From Streptomyces guryensis (GTDB lineage: Bacteria; Actinomycetota; Actinomycetes; Streptomycetales; Streptomycetaceae), in contig NZ_JAJSBI010000011.1 of NCBI RefSeq assembly GCF_021261325.1, positions 1 to 64,000 of the forward strand: a DNA stretch of 64,000 bases, written 5' to 3'. Positions 27,098 to 35,997 of the stretch are shown in pieces; position 1 is the first letter of the stretch; each line of letters opens with the position of its first letter. The position numbers were made by a program, and so were the translations under genes. The notes beneath the pieces were generated by a model. That model saw only the letters and a program-made list of their open reading frames with translations. It was not told the origin of the DNA and made no database searches.

Positions 27098-28332
27098 GCA
27101 CCCCCTCCTCTCCCTGGACCCATGTCGCCCGGGCCGCGGCAGCGCTCGCGGCGGGCATGGGAGTCGGCCGCTTCGTCTACACGCCGATCCTGCCCCTGAT
27201 GCACACCCAGACAGGCTTGTCCGCCGGTGCGGGAGCCGACCTGGCTACCGCCAACTACGTCGGCTATCTCTTCGGGGCGCTCGCGGGCATCCTGCTGCCC
27301 ACCCTGGTGCGATCGCGTAGTGTCCTGCGCGGTTCCCTGCTGGCGCTGACGGCGACACTGGCCGCGATGCCGCTCACCCACAGCACCGCGGCGTGGGGCG
27401 TGCTGCGGCTGCTGGCCGGGGTGGTGAGCGCCCTGGTGTTCGTGGTCGCGGCCAGTTCCCTCCTCCACCACCTGCGCGGGCACCCGGCGCACCTGCCCGG
27501 CTGGGCCATCGGCGGCGTCGGCGCCAGCATCGCGCTGTCCGGCCTGCTGCTCCTGGTGCTGCGGTCCGTCGCGGACTGGCGGGCCGCCTGGTGGGCCTCG
27601 GCCGCGCTCACCGCGCTGCTCACCGTCGGCTCGTGGAACCTGCGGCCGGAGACGGCTGCGCCGGTGAGCCGCGAGAGGTCGGACAGTACGGCGCCTCGCA
27701 CGCACCGCTGGTTCGGTGCGCTGCTCGTGAGCTACTCCCTGGAGGGCATCGGCTACATCGTCGCCGGTACCTTCCTGGTCGCGGCGGTCGGCCAGGGCTC
27801 CCCCGGCTGGGTCGGCAACGGCTCCTGGGTGCTGGTGGGACTGGCCGCCGTTCCGTCCCCGGCGCTGTGGGCGTGGCTGGGACGCCGCTGGTCCCGGCCC
27901 TCGCTGCTGCTCACCGCGCTGGTGGTGCAGGCGCTCGGCATCGCCCTGCCCGCCCTGGTCGGCGGAACGGCTGCCGCACTCGTCTCGGCGGTGCTGTTCG
28001 GGGGCACGTTCCTGGGCATCAGCATGCTCGCCCTGACCACCGGGGTCCACCTGCGCTTCCCCCGCTCGGTGGCGCTGCTGACCGCCGGATACTCCGTCGG
28101 CCAGATCCTGGGCCCGCTCGCCGTCGCCCCGCTGCTGCACCACGGCTACCACCGGGCGCTGCTACTGGCCGCTCTCGTGGTCCTCGCCGCGGCGGCGGCC
28201 GCCGCCGTGCTGCGGATCGGCTTCCCGCACCACATGGTCGTAGTACGACACACAACGCCGCCGCAGCAGCGAGAATCGACCGAGGACGTCCGGCCCGCTG
28301 AGGGCCTGTCCGGCGGACCAGGGCGGCTGTAG
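27094..28332 (+). CDS. MFS transporter, YbfB/YjiJ type
   Basis: 412 residues with about 12 transmembrane segments. ALAAGMGVGRFVYTPILPLM is the hallmark start of the YbfB/YjiJ group of major facilitator proteins, and the second half opens with LEGIGYIVAGTFLV. Substrate unknown. The C-terminus carries a 40-residue hydrophilic tail. ATG overlaps the upstream isomerase-like gene by 4 nt. Confidence 0.88.
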   Translation: MSTPSSPWTHVARAAAALAAGMGVGRFVYTPILPLMHTQTGLSAGAGADLATANYVGYLFGALAGILLPTLVRSRSVLRGSLLALTATLAAMPLTHSTAAWGVLRLLAGVVSALVFVVAASSLLHHLRGHPAHLPGWAIGGVGASIALSGLLLLVLRSVADWRAAWWASAALTALLTVGSWNLRPETAAPVSRERSDSTAPRTHRWFGALLVSYSLEGIGYIVAGTFLVAAVGQGSPGWVGNGSWVLVGLAAVPSPALWAWLGRRWSRPSLLLTALVVQALGIALPALVGGTAAALVSAVLFGGTFLGISMLALTTGVHLRFPRSVALLTAGYSVGQILGPLAVAPLLHHGYHRALLLAALVVLAAAAAAAVLRIGFPHHMVVVRHTTPPQQRESTEDVRPAEGLSGGPGRL

Positions 28333-28574
28333 GTAACGTCGCCTTGCAGCCGGGCGGAGCGGGTCCGGCGCGTGCAGCTGCTGGGCGGCGGAGGGTGTCG
28401 ACGCGAAGCGTCGGCAACCGACGACTACACCGCTGGGGCGGCGCCTCCACGCCTTTACGGCAGCGGGGGCGGGCGTGCCGGCCCCCGCCCCGCCGGCATG
28501 ATCCGCCGGACAGGCCCCTGAGGCCGGCTCCGACGCTCTCGCCCCGCACTCGGCCAACTGACATGGAGCCGCCG

Positions 28575-29180
28575 ATGAACACCGCACGGGACCTCGCGAT
28601 CGTCGCCCTGGACGCGGCGCCCAGCCGCCATGTCCACCAGGGCGAACTGTCGCTCGCACTCGCGGGAGCCGAGGTGCTCGACCTCATCGAGGCCCTGGCG
28701 CTCGCCCTGGACGGTGACCGTATCCACCCCAGCGCCCCGTCACCCACGGGCGACCGCCTGTTGGACGAGGCCGCCTCCTCCCTCCTACGACACGAGCCGT
28801 ACGAGTCGGTCGAGGAGTGGCTGTGGCGCAGGGGCCGCGGGTTGTCCTCGGCCTACGTCGACGACCTGGAGCGGGCGGGGCTGACCGCCCGGCCGCGCGG
28901 GCGCCGGATTCCGCTGCGGAGCGGGCGGGCCGAGCTGGTCGACTCAGCGGCCCGCCGCCAGGCCGAGGAGCGCTGGGCATCGGGCGAACCGGTCCTCGCC
29001 GCCCTTGCTGCCGCCGCCGGGATCCACGAGGAACAGGCCGAGGACCAGGACGGCCTCTCGGGTGAGGCGGTCACGACCGTACTGGCCGCCGTCGGCGACG
29101 CGGTGATGGAGCTGGAGGCCGTACGACAGCGGAAGGCGATCGAGGACGCGGCGTTCGACAACGTCTGGCGCGGCTACTGA
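28575..29180 (+). CDS. GPP34/GOLPH3-like phosphoprotein
   Basis: 201 residues. MNTARDLAIVALDA, QGELSLALAGAEVLDLIEAL and the helix-rich remainder match the GPP34 (Vps74/GOLPH3-like) family, many copies of which occur in Streptomyces with unknown function; eukaryotic relatives bind phosphoinositides. ATG 28575 has GGAG 6 nt upstream, itself within a possible earlier ATG at 28563. It is monocistronic. Confidence 0.85.
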   Translation: MNTARDLAIVALDAAPSRHVHQGELSLALAGAEVLDLIEALALALDGDRIHPSAPSPTGDRLLDEAASSLLRHEPYESVEEWLWRRGRGLSSAYVDDLERAGLTARPRGRRIPLRSGRAELVDSAARRQAEERWASGEPVLAALAAAAGIHEEQAEDQDGLSGEAVTTVLAAVGDAVMELEAVRQRKAIEDAAFDNVWRGY

Positions 29181-29359
29181 GCGCTCCGCGGGCTGTGCCG
29201 ATGTGTGGCTCCGCCGCGGGGCTGCGATGGGCCGTCAGCCGTCAGCGGCTCCGTCGTGGCTGTTCACGCCGTTCCCCGCGCCCCATCGGGGGCGTCGCCG
29301 AACCGCGGCGGGCTGCGCCTTGGCCCAGCTCAGCTCCGGGAGAGGCTGCCGTACAAGCG

Positions 29360-29941
29360 TCACAGCAGCGGGAGCCCGTCCGCCTCCCGTCGCTCCAGCC
29401 GGGCGACCAGGTCGGCCGCGGTCGACTTGATGGTCTCCAGGCCGGGCCTGCCCCAGGGCCGTGGCTCCACGTCGACGACGCACACGGTGCCGAGCACCAT
29501 CCCCGTGCTGTCGATCAGCGGGGCGCCCAGATAGGAGCGGATGCCGAACTCGTCGACCACCGGATTGCCCGCGAACCGCGGGTAGTCGCAGACGTCCTCC
29601 AGGACCAGCGCCTTGCGCCGGACCACCACATGCGGGCAGAAGCCGTGGTCGCGGGCGAGTTCACGGCCCAGCACCGGCGTGGTGCCGTCGGCCTTCACCA
29701 CGGGCCGGGCGACGTCCGAGAGGTGCAGACCCGCGAAGAACTGCCGGTTCTCGTCGATGAAGTTGACCATGGCGTATGGCGCCCCGGTGAGCTCGGCGAG
29801 GTGGTCCGCGTAGGCGTCGAGGGCGGGGTCCGGGTGTTCCGCGAGGCCCAGTTGGCCCAGGCGCCGGGCCCGGGCGGGGGCCTCCTTGTCCTCGGGGGTG
29901 AGCAGCAGACGACCGGCCGGGCGCGCCGGGTCGTACCTCAT
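29360..29941 (-). CDS. GAF-domain protein linked to the conservon
   Basis: 193 residues, almost all one GAF domain (about 40-185): YAMVNFIDENRQFFAGLHLS, GFCPHVVVRRKALVLEDV, GIRSYLGAPLIDSTGMVLGT. Some conservons carry an additional gene after cvnD; a GAF protein is a plausible sensor or scaffold for the CvnA-D signalling complex. It lies 60 nt behind cvnD with GGAG near the start, the last gene of the operon. Confidence 0.85.
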   Translation of the reverse strand: MRYDPARPAGRLLLTPEDKEAPARARRLGQLGLAEHPDPALDAYADHLAELTGAPYAMVNFIDENRQFFAGLHLSDVARPVVKADGTTPVLGRELARDHGFCPHVVVRRKALVLEDVCDYPRFAGNPVVDEFGIRSYLGAPLIDSTGMVLGTVCVVDVEPRPWGRPGLETIKSTAADLVARLERREADGLPLL

Positions 29942-30001
29942 GGGCGGGCTCCGTCACTGTGGACGCAGGGCATATACGGGCTCCGTGGAGGTGTGCGGGG
30001 A

Positions 30002-30601
30002 TCACATGTGGGCGCCGTGGCTCGGCGCGTGTGCCGGGGCGTGGGCGATGAGGTGCCGTACGAGGGTCAGCAGGGTCTGCACTCCTGAGCTGGAGATCCG
30101 GGCGTCGCAGCGCACGACGGGGATCGCCGGGTCGAGGTCGATGGCGGCGCGGACCTCCTCGGGGTCGTAGCGGTACGAGCCGTCGAACTCGTTGATCGCG
30201 ACGATGAAGCCGAGGCCGCGCTGCTCGAAGAAGTCGACCGCCGCGAAGCACTCCTCCAGGCGGCGGGTGTCGGCGAGGATGACCGCGCCGAGCGCGCCCT
30301 CGGAGAGCTCGTCCCACATGAACCAGAACCGCTCCTGCCCGGGCGTGCCGAACAGATACAGCACATGCTCCGGGTCGAGTGTTATCCGGCCGAAGTCCAT
30401 GGCCACCGTCGTCTCGACCTTGTTCTCGATCCCTTCGAGACTGTCGGTCGCGGCGCTGACCGTGGTGAGCAGCTCCTCAGTACTGAGCGGCGCGATCTCG
30501 CTGACCGCGCCCACGAAGGTCGTCTTGCCTACTCCGAACCCGCCCGCCACAAGGATCTTGAGTGCGGTGGGGAAGGGGTCAGAGCTGTCGTCGTAGTCCA
30601 T
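30002..30601 (-). CDS. cvnD: conservon small GTPase CvnD
   Basis: 199 residues. The P-loop is GGFGVGKTTFVG (20-31) and the switch II/DxxG-like region LFGTPGQERFWFMWDEL; the guanine specificity loop is INEFDG rather than NKxD, as in other CvnD proteins. In conservons, CvnA-D form a membrane-associated complex resembling eukaryotic G-protein-coupled systems. The start overlaps the end of cvnC by 23 nt. Confidence 0.93.
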   Translation of the reverse strand: MDYDDSSDPFPTALKILVAGGFGVGKTTFVGAVSEIAPLSTEELLTTVSAATDSLEGIENKVETTVAMDFGRITLDPEHVLYLFGTPGQERFWFMWDELSEGALGAVILADTRRLEECFAAVDFFEQRGLGFIVAINEFDGSYRYDPEEVRAAIDLDPAIPVVRCDARISSSGVQTLLTLVRHLIAHAPAHAPSHGAHM

Positions 30602-30956
30602 CGAGCACTGCCTCCAGAAGGGCCCGGTCAGTCGGGTTGTGGTGGAACTCGGGGGGCTTGGTGGTGAGCGCCCCGCAGTCGACGAGGTCGGACAGCAGCA
30701 CCTTGGTGACCACCGCCGGCAGCTTCAGTTGGCCGGCGACCTCGGCGACCGAGACGGGCGCGCGGCACAGGTCGAGCGCCTGCGCGTGTTCGGGGCCGAG
30801 GTAGCCGAGGGGGGTGGCTCCGGTGGCCATCACGTGCGACAGGAGGTCGAGCGCGATGGTGGGCCGGGTGCGTCCGTTGCTGACCGTGAAAGGGCGCACC
30901 AGGCGACCGGCCGCGTCGTCGAGCCAGGGCCCGTCGCCGACCGCCGCCACGCTCAA
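30579..30956 (-). CDS. cvnC: conservon DUF742 protein CvnC
   Basis: 125 residues. VRPFTVSNGRTRPTIALDLL and LPAVVTKVLLSDLVDCG are the DUF742 signatures. A TTG start at 30956 overlaps the cvnB stop (TTGA); a GTG two codons later at 30950 is an alternative. DUF742 proteins have a winged-helix-like fold and act in the conservon complex. Confidence 0.92.
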   Translation of the reverse strand: MSVAAVGDGPWLDDAAGRLVRPFTVSNGRTRPTIALDLLSHVMATGATPLGYLGPEHAQALDLCRAPVSVAEVAGQLKLPAVVTKVLLSDLVDCGALTTKPPEFHHNPTDRALLEAVLDGLRRQL

Positions 30957-31387
30957 GGCCTCATCGCCGTGGGTTCGACGGCGTGCTGCCGGGGCGCGGT
31001 GACCAGGTAGGGGCGGACGCTCTTGACCAGCATCGCCATCTCGTAGCCGAGCACGGCCGCGTCGGCCTCGCGGCCGGCCAGTACGGCGAGACAGGTGCCG
31101 GAGCCGGCGGTGGTCACGAACAGCAGGGTCGAGTCGAGTTCGACGACGACCTGGCGGACGTCTCCGCCGTCGCCGAAGCGGACTCCGGCGCTGCGGCCGA
31201 GGGAGTACAGGCCGGAGGCCAGCGCGGCCATGTGGTCGGCGCTGTCCGGGTCGAGGCCGTGGACCGACTTCACGAGCCCGTCGCAGGAGAGGAGTACCGC
31301 ACTGGTCGTGTGGGGTACGCGCTGCACGAGGCCGCTCATCAGCCAGTCGAGATCGGATACATGGCCGGTCGGCGCATCGCTCGCCAT
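30953..31387 (-). CDS. cvnB: conservon roadblock/LC7 protein CvnB
   Basis: 144 residues from ATG 31387, which follows AAGGAG by 10 nt and gives the usual CvnB length and beginning (VSDLDWLMSGLVQRVPHTTS). An ATG at 31471 overlapping the cvnA stop (ATGA) would add 28 Pro/Thr-rich residues and cannot be excluded. The roadblock/LC7 fold (SAVLLSCDGLVKSVHGLDPD, SAGVRFGDGGDVRQVVVEL) is typical of GTPase-regulating partners of CvnD. Confidence 0.92.
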   Translation of the reverse strand: MASDAPTGHVSDLDWLMSGLVQRVPHTTSAVLLSCDGLVKSVHGLDPDSADHMAALASGLYSLGRSAGVRFGDGGDVRQVVVELDSTLLFVTTAGSGTCLAVLAGREADAAVLGYEMAMLVKSVRPYLVTAPRQHAVEPTAMRP

Positions 31388-31467
31388 GGTGGATCGACTC
31401 CTTGGGGTACGAAGGTCCGCGGGAGCGGTGGGGGTGGGGGCGGAAACGGGGGTGGGGACAGAGCTGG

Positions 31468-33702
31468 TCATCCGGCTGGTGCGCTCCCGTCGTGCCGGGT
31501 GGGGTGGTCGGTGCCGCGCGCGGACGCGGGGCGCGCCTCGGCTATGTGGGCCGGGTCCATGTGCGATACGTCAATGGAGGGCGGCGGACTGGTGGCGGTG
31601 ACGTCTGTGTGGAGAACGTCGAGGGGCGAGCTCGGAAGGATGGAGGCGGCCTCTGTATGGGCCGGGTCGGTGAGCGGGCGCGACTCGAAGCGCGTCGCCT
31701 GCCCCATGGGCTCGGAGACCATGTGTGCCGACTCCGTGCGGGGCGCCTGCGGATGTGCCGACTCCATGTGCGCCGACTCCATGTGTGTCGACTCCACGTG
31801 CGCCGACTCCACGTATGTCGGCTCCACGTGTGTCGAAGCCATGTGTTCCGGTTGCCAGTCCGGTTCCCAGTGCGCCGACGACGTGTGTACGGCCCCCGTG
31901 TACTCCGCGGACTCCGAGTATTCCGAGTGCTCCGACTCGAGGTTCTGCTGTGCCTCCGCCAGGCCGATGCCGCGCTGGAAGGCGGCCATCAGGCCCGGGT
32001 CGTGGGCGGCGAGGTACTCGGACTCCTGGCGCGGCGCCGGGCCGTCCCGCAGCTGGGGCGCGATGTGCTCCTGGGCTCGGCGGCGCGGGAGCTGGGGCTT
32101 GCCCATGGTGCCGCGGACGGTGCCGGTTCGGGGCGTGGGCGGCGTGGCCGCGTTCTCCGCGACGAGCCGCCGGTCGTCCGGCCGGACGCCGGGCACGGCC
32201 TCCGCGGGATTGGCCCGCTCCTCGTGGGCGCCGCGTACGGGGAGCGGTGCCGGTCCGCTGCCGCCCGCCGTGCCGCCGTTGAGTGCACTGCCGTTCGGCA
32301 CGGCGGCGGGCGGTGTGGCCTCCCGCGGCTGCGTACCTCGCGGTGCGGACGGCGGGGGCGCTACGCGGTGCCCGACGGCCTCGGGGTGGGGGCCGGGCGG
32401 AACCTGCGGCTGGGACCGCGGTGGTACGGACGGCGCGGGTACCCCCATCACACCCGTGACACCGTGCGGCTGCGCCGCGCCCCCGGGAACACCGGGGGGC
32501 GAGCCCAGCAGCCCCTGCGGTACGACGAGCACGGCCTGGACTCCGCCGTAGATGTTGGTCTGCAAGCGGACGTTGATGCCGTGCCGCCGCGCGAGCTGCG
32601 AGACGACGAACAGGCCGATGCGGCCGTCCGCGAGCAGGCTGGCGACGTTGACCTGGTCGGGGTCGGCGAGCAGGGCGTTCATCTTCTTCTGCTCGCCGAC
32701 CGGCATGCCGAGGCCGCGGTCCTCCACCTCGACGGCGAGTCCCGAGGTGACCAGGTTGGCACGCAGCAGGACCTGGGTGTGCGGGGCGGAGAACACCGTG
32801 GCGTTCTCGACGAGTTCGGCCAGCAGGTGGATGACGTCGGCGACGGCGTGGCCGCGCAGCGTGCCGTCGATCGGGGGCACCAGCTTGACCCGGGAGTACT
32901 GCTCGACCTCGGCGATGGCGGAGCGGAGCACCTCGGTCATGGAGACGGGGTTGCTCCACTGCCGGCGGGAGACGGCTCCACCGAGGACGGCGAGGTTCTC
33001 GGCATGGCGGCGGATCCGGGTGGCGAGGTGGTCGACGTGGAAGAGGCCCTTGAGCAGGTCGGGGTCCTCGATCTCGTTCTCCAGCTCGTCGAGGATGGAG
33101 ATCTCCCGGTGCACCAGCGACTGCAGGCGCCGGGCGAGGTTGACGAAGACCTCCAGCTTCTGTTCGCTGCCCGCCTGGCTGGAGAGCTGGGCGGCCTGGA
33201 CGACGGCGGTGACGGCGCCGTCGTACGCGCGGGTCAGGTCGGCAGCGAGCAGCTCGAAGTCGTCGGCGTCGTCCGCGGGAGAGCTGCGCGGCTTGCGCGG
33301 GGGCGGGGTGTCTCCGCGGCGCAGCGACTCGACGAGGGCGCGCAGGTCGGCCTCGCCGCGGGCGCTGACGCGACGCAGGGCGCCGATGCGCTCGCTCACG
33401 GATCTGGCGGTGCGCTGGGCGGCGACGGAGGCGATCAGGATGCCCGAGAGGGCCACCAGGGCGGCGCCGGCGAGCACGCCCCACAGGGCGAGGCCGGGCC
33501 GTGCTCCGGTGCTGCGGACCGTGAAGAGGACGGCCGCGCTCGCGCTCAGGGCGACCGCGATCGGCGGCAGCACGGCGAGCCGCAACAGCTGGGGCCGTAT
33601 GTGCGTCTCGGGCAGCGGGGGCACTGGACGGGCAACCGGCCGTCCGTGCCGCCCGCCCTCGCGGCGGTCTGCGCGTGCGGCCGGTGCGCGAAGGTGAGAC
33701 AT
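31468..33702 (-). CDS. cvnA: conservon sensor kinase-like protein CvnA
   Basis: 744 residues from ATG 33702 (GAGGA upstream). Two transmembrane helices (about 39-61 and 72-94), a cytoplasmic helical region, and a HATPase_c domain with LLAELVENATVFSAP (N box) and VEDRGLGMP (G1), then DGRIGLFVVSQLARRHG (G2). It lacks an obvious phospho-accepting H-box, as usual for CvnA. The last 350 residues are low complexity, rich in Pro, Ala, His, Glu and Ser, and include a 5-residue tandem repeat (MESAH/VESTH). It begins the operon cvnA-B-C-D-GAF. Confidence 0.92.
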   Translation of the reverse strand: MSHLRAPAARADRREGGRHGRPVARPVPPLPETHIRPQLLRLAVLPPIAVALSASAAVLFTVRSTGARPGLALWGVLAGAALVALSGILIASVAAQRTARSVSERIGALRRVSARGEADLRALVESLRRGDTPPPRKPRSSPADDADDFELLAADLTRAYDGAVTAVVQAAQLSSQAGSEQKLEVFVNLARRLQSLVHREISILDELENEIEDPDLLKGLFHVDHLATRIRRHAENLAVLGGAVSRRQWSNPVSMTEVLRSAIAEVEQYSRVKLVPPIDGTLRGHAVADVIHLLAELVENATVFSAPHTQVLLRANLVTSGLAVEVEDRGLGMPVGEQKKMNALLADPDQVNVASLLADGRIGLFVVSQLARRHGINVRLQTNIYGGVQAVLVVPQGLLGSPPGVPGGAAQPHGVTGVMGVPAPSVPPRSQPQVPPGPHPEAVGHRVAPPPSAPRGTQPREATPPAAVPNGSALNGGTAGGSGPAPLPVRGAHEERANPAEAVPGVRPDDRRLVAENAATPPTPRTGTVRGTMGKPQLPRRRAQEHIAPQLRDGPAPRQESEYLAAHDPGLMAAFQRGIGLAEAQQNLESEHSEYSESAEYTGAVHTSSAHWEPDWQPEHMASTHVEPTYVESAHVESTHMESAHMESAHPQAPRTESAHMVSEPMGQATRFESRPLTDPAHTEAASILPSSPLDVLHTDVTATSPPPSIDVSHMDPAHIAEARPASARGTDHPTRHDGSAPAG
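31754..31843. repeat. 15-bp tandem repeat in cvnA
   Basis: Six imperfect 15-bp units (consensus TGYGYCGACTCCAYG on the plus strand) encode the pentapeptide series VESAH-VESTH-MESAH-MESAH in the disordered CvnA tail. A degenerate seventh unit lies just outside, near 31725. Confidence 0.9.
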
Positions 33703-33949
33703 CGGTGTCCTCGTCGTACTGATCCGTCGGTGCCTGGGGCGCGTGCTGCGCGGTCCGGGCATACGTTGCCCGATGGGCACTGACAGTAGTCGGCAACGCA
33801 TCATGTGCGGTGGGCAGTTGACAAAGTCCCACGCACAGCGTCCCGCTCTGGTATGAGGACTCGTACGACAGACCGATAAACCCAGCGAGTGCGTGATCCA
33901 GCTGGATAATGGATCGATCAGAGCTGGTCAGAAGCGCTCAGCAAGAAAG
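33703..33949. other. cvnA upstream region
   Basis: Contains the conservon promoter. A lower-GC patch near 33840-33925 (GATAAACCC, ATAATGGATCGATCA) would suit promoter elements. No gene is seen. Confidence 0.45.
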
Positions 33950-33987
33950 GGCGAGGGCCGGGGAGCGCGCGCTCCCCGGCCCTCGCC
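33950..33987 (-). terminator. long palindromic terminator after the VOC gene
   Basis: A perfect 38-bp palindrome with 19-bp arms (left arm GGCGAGGGCCGGGGAGCGC) and no spacer. On the minus strand it lies 100 bp past the VOC gene and is followed by CTTTCTTG, so it most likely ends that transcript and isolates the cvn promoter. Confidence 0.8.
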
Positions 33988-34086
33988 GAATGCTCTTTTC
34001 TGTCCACCCGACAGCCCGCCGGGACGGTTTCGGGACGCTCACACACCTCCAGAAGTCATCCCCCGAACGTCACTCAGCGTATTGCG

Positions 34087-34497
34087 CTAGGCCTTCGGCT
34101 GGGTGAAGCGGATGCTGTTGCCGAAGGGGTCGCGCAGACCGCAGTCGATTCCGTACGGCCGTTCGGTGGGCTCCTCGGTGAACTCGACGCCCTTGGCCCT
34201 CAGCGTCTCGTACGTCTTGCGGCAGTCCTCGGTGCGGAAGATGAGGAAGCCGCCCGTCGCGCCCTTGGTCAGCAGCTCGCGGACCTGCTCCGCGGTCTCG
34301 TCGGACAGCCGCGGCGGACCGGGCCGCTCCAGCAGTACCTCACGGTCCGGCTGGCCGGGGACGTTGATGGTGAGCCAGCGCATGAAGCCGAGGTCGGCGT
34401 CGGTGTTGACCTCCAGGCCGAGCTTGCCGACATAGAAGTCGAGGGCCTCGTCCTGGTCGAGAACGTAGATCTGCGAGTGCGTGATTGCTGTGAACAT
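34087..34497 (-). CDS. VOC/glyoxalase-fold protein
   Basis: 136 residues from ATG 34497 (GAGG upstream; an earlier ATG at 34539 gives a non-conserved leader). SQIYVLDQDEALDFYVGKLG, then WLTINVPGQ and RDPFGNSIRFTQP are the paired beta-alpha-beta-beta-beta units of vicinal oxygen chelate proteins. Metal ligands are suggested by His7 (THSQIYV) and the acidic residues at the strand ends. It is likely an inducible small-molecule-modifying or resistance enzyme, next to an AraC-type regulator in the same orientation. Confidence 0.85.
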   Translation of the reverse strand: MFTAITHSQIYVLDQDEALDFYVGKLGLEVNTDADLGFMRWLTINVPGQPDREVLLERPGPPRLSDETAEQVRELLTKGATGGFLIFRTEDCRKTYETLRAKGVEFTEEPTERPYGIDCGLRDPFGNSIRFTQPKA

Positions 34498-34608
34498 GTG
34501 CCTCACGCTACGAGCCCGGCACCACGAAAACTTATCCAAAACTGCTCTGTCGGCCGAATGACGAGCAGAAGGACAAGCTGAAGAACGAGCGGAAGGACGA
34601 GCGGACTG

Positions 34609-35001
34609 TCAGGCGCTCGGCCGCATCCACGCCATCGTGAAACAGGTGGGGACGTTCAGGGCGACGGCCTGTTTGCGATACTCCCTCGGTGAGCGGCCGA
34701 CGACGTCGCGGAAGGTGCGGCTGAAGGTGCCCGGGCTGCCGAAGCCGACCTCGAAGCAGACGTCCGTGATGCTGCGGTCGGTCTCCCGGAGCAGGAACAT
34801 GGCGCGTTCGACGCGGCGGCGCTGGAGATAGCGGTGCGGTGTCTCGCCGAACGTGGCGCGGAAGGTGCGGGCGAAGTGCGCCGGGGAGACATGGGCGATA
34901 CGGGCCAGGGCGGGCACGTCCAGCGGCTGCGCGTAGGCGCGGTCCATGGCGTCCCGGGCCCGCAGCATGCGGCGGTTGGTCTCTTCTGCGGCGCGGCTCA
35001 C
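34609..35001 (-). CDS. AraC-family regulator
   Basis: 130 residues from GTG 35001, essentially only the double-HTH domain: LDVPALARIAHVSPAHFART, then ITDVCFEVGFGSPGTFSRTF and GRSPREYR. A longer open frame upstream is antisense to the DUF429 gene and is not coding. It lies 111 bp upstream of the VOC gene on the same strand and probably activates it. No obvious ribosome binding site, so the start is uncertain. Confidence 0.8.
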   Translation of the reverse strand: MSRAAEETNRRMLRARDAMDRAYAQPLDVPALARIAHVSPAHFARTFRATFGETPHRYLQRRRVERAMFLLRETDRSITDVCFEVGFGSPGTFSRTFRDVVGRSPREYRKQAVALNVPTCFTMAWMRPSA

Positions 35002-35155
35002 GGCGCCATCACACCATGGCTCGCCACTGAGGGGATGCGGTCGGGGTTCGTCCGCACCGAACCCGTCGTCCTCCCCGGCGCCTTGGGGGTGGAGTTCGGC
35101 CCGGCCGGCTACGTGCCGAGCTGGCGGCTCCCGCACACCCCCGTCGGCGATGTCG

Positions 35156-35944
35156 TCAGCGAAGGGCCGCGAGAACCCCGCCCGGCAGGTGGATCCAGCC
35201 CTCCTGCCCGGCGGCTGCGCGCTCCTCCGCAGTCTCAGGCCACCGCGTGTCCCCGACCAGGACGGCCCTCGCGACCAGTGCGCAGAGCAGGGCGTCGAGA
35301 TGGTCGTGGCTGTCGGTGCACGTAGAGCGCACGGGCTCGGAGAGGGCCAGTCCCAGGCCCTCCTCGACCGCGAGAACGATGTGCTCGCGGACGTCGCGCG
35401 CTTCGGGCGTGGCACTCTTGTAGCTGCGGGCCGGGCGGATGCCCCACCGCCGCAGCGCGGCGGCCGGGTACACCTCGGCGACCTGGCCCGAACCGTCCCG
35501 GGGCACAGGAGTGCCGGTGGCCGCGAGTGCGTCCAGGAGACGGGCCGCGCGCAGCGCCACGACGCCCAGCAGATCGGTGGACACCGACAGCGGAGGGCGC
35601 ATCGAGGTCGCCTTCCAGGTGAGGTCGTCGGTCAGCCGGAAACGCAGCGCGTCCAGTCCGGGCCGGCCGTCCGGGCGCCCCTCGAACCGCGCCGACGGCG
35701 GCAGACGCAGGCCCTGATGGTGGGCGAGGACCGTGGCCACGAAGCTCGACGGCCAGCCGATCGGGCAGTCGAGGCCGGTCTTGTCGGCGGCCCGGACCAG
35801 CGCCAGCAGGTCCTCGTCCCCTTCCGGCACGATGAACTCCACCGTCGGGGCACCGTCGGCTGCCCACACCGCACAGCACACGGCGGTACGCCGTGCACTC
35901 GCCGCCAGGTCGACCCCGACCGTCACCGTCTGCTGGTCCCTCAT
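35156..35944 (-). CDS. DUF429 family protein
   Basis: 262 residues from ATG 35944 (AGGAGAGG upstream). VTVGVDLAAS, GLDCPIGWPSSFVATVLAHH, FRLTDDLTWKATSMRPPLSV, AEVYPAAALRRWGI and DSHDHLDALLCALVARA are the acidic-residue blocks of DUF429, an RNase H-like nuclease fold of unknown biological role. It stands alone between the AraC gene and a broken TetR gene. Confidence 0.85.
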   Translation of the reverse strand: MRDQQTVTVGVDLAASARRTAVCCAVWAADGAPTVEFIVPEGDEDLLALVRAADKTGLDCPIGWPSSFVATVLAHHQGLRLPPSARFEGRPDGRPGLDALRFRLTDDLTWKATSMRPPLSVSTDLLGVVALRAARLLDALAATGTPVPRDGSGQVAEVYPAAALRRWGIRPARSYKSATPEARDVREHIVLAVEEGLGLALSEPVRSTCTDSHDHLDALLCALVARAVLVGDTRWPETAEERAAAGQEGWIHLPGGVLAALR

Positions 35945-35997
35945 GCCCGGGATCCTCTCCTGGCATGACGGCCGGCTCACGGCCGCCCCCGTCGAAA

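Noticed and set aside
31716-31850. Repeats near 31.8 kb considered as a CRISPR-like array
   Set aside because: Units are contiguous 15-mers without spacers and are in frame within cvnA; no cas genes are present.
33950-33987. 38-bp perfect palindrome considered as an operator or IS end
   Set aside because: Very long GC arms, no spacer, position after the VOC gene and a following T-rich run fit a terminator better.
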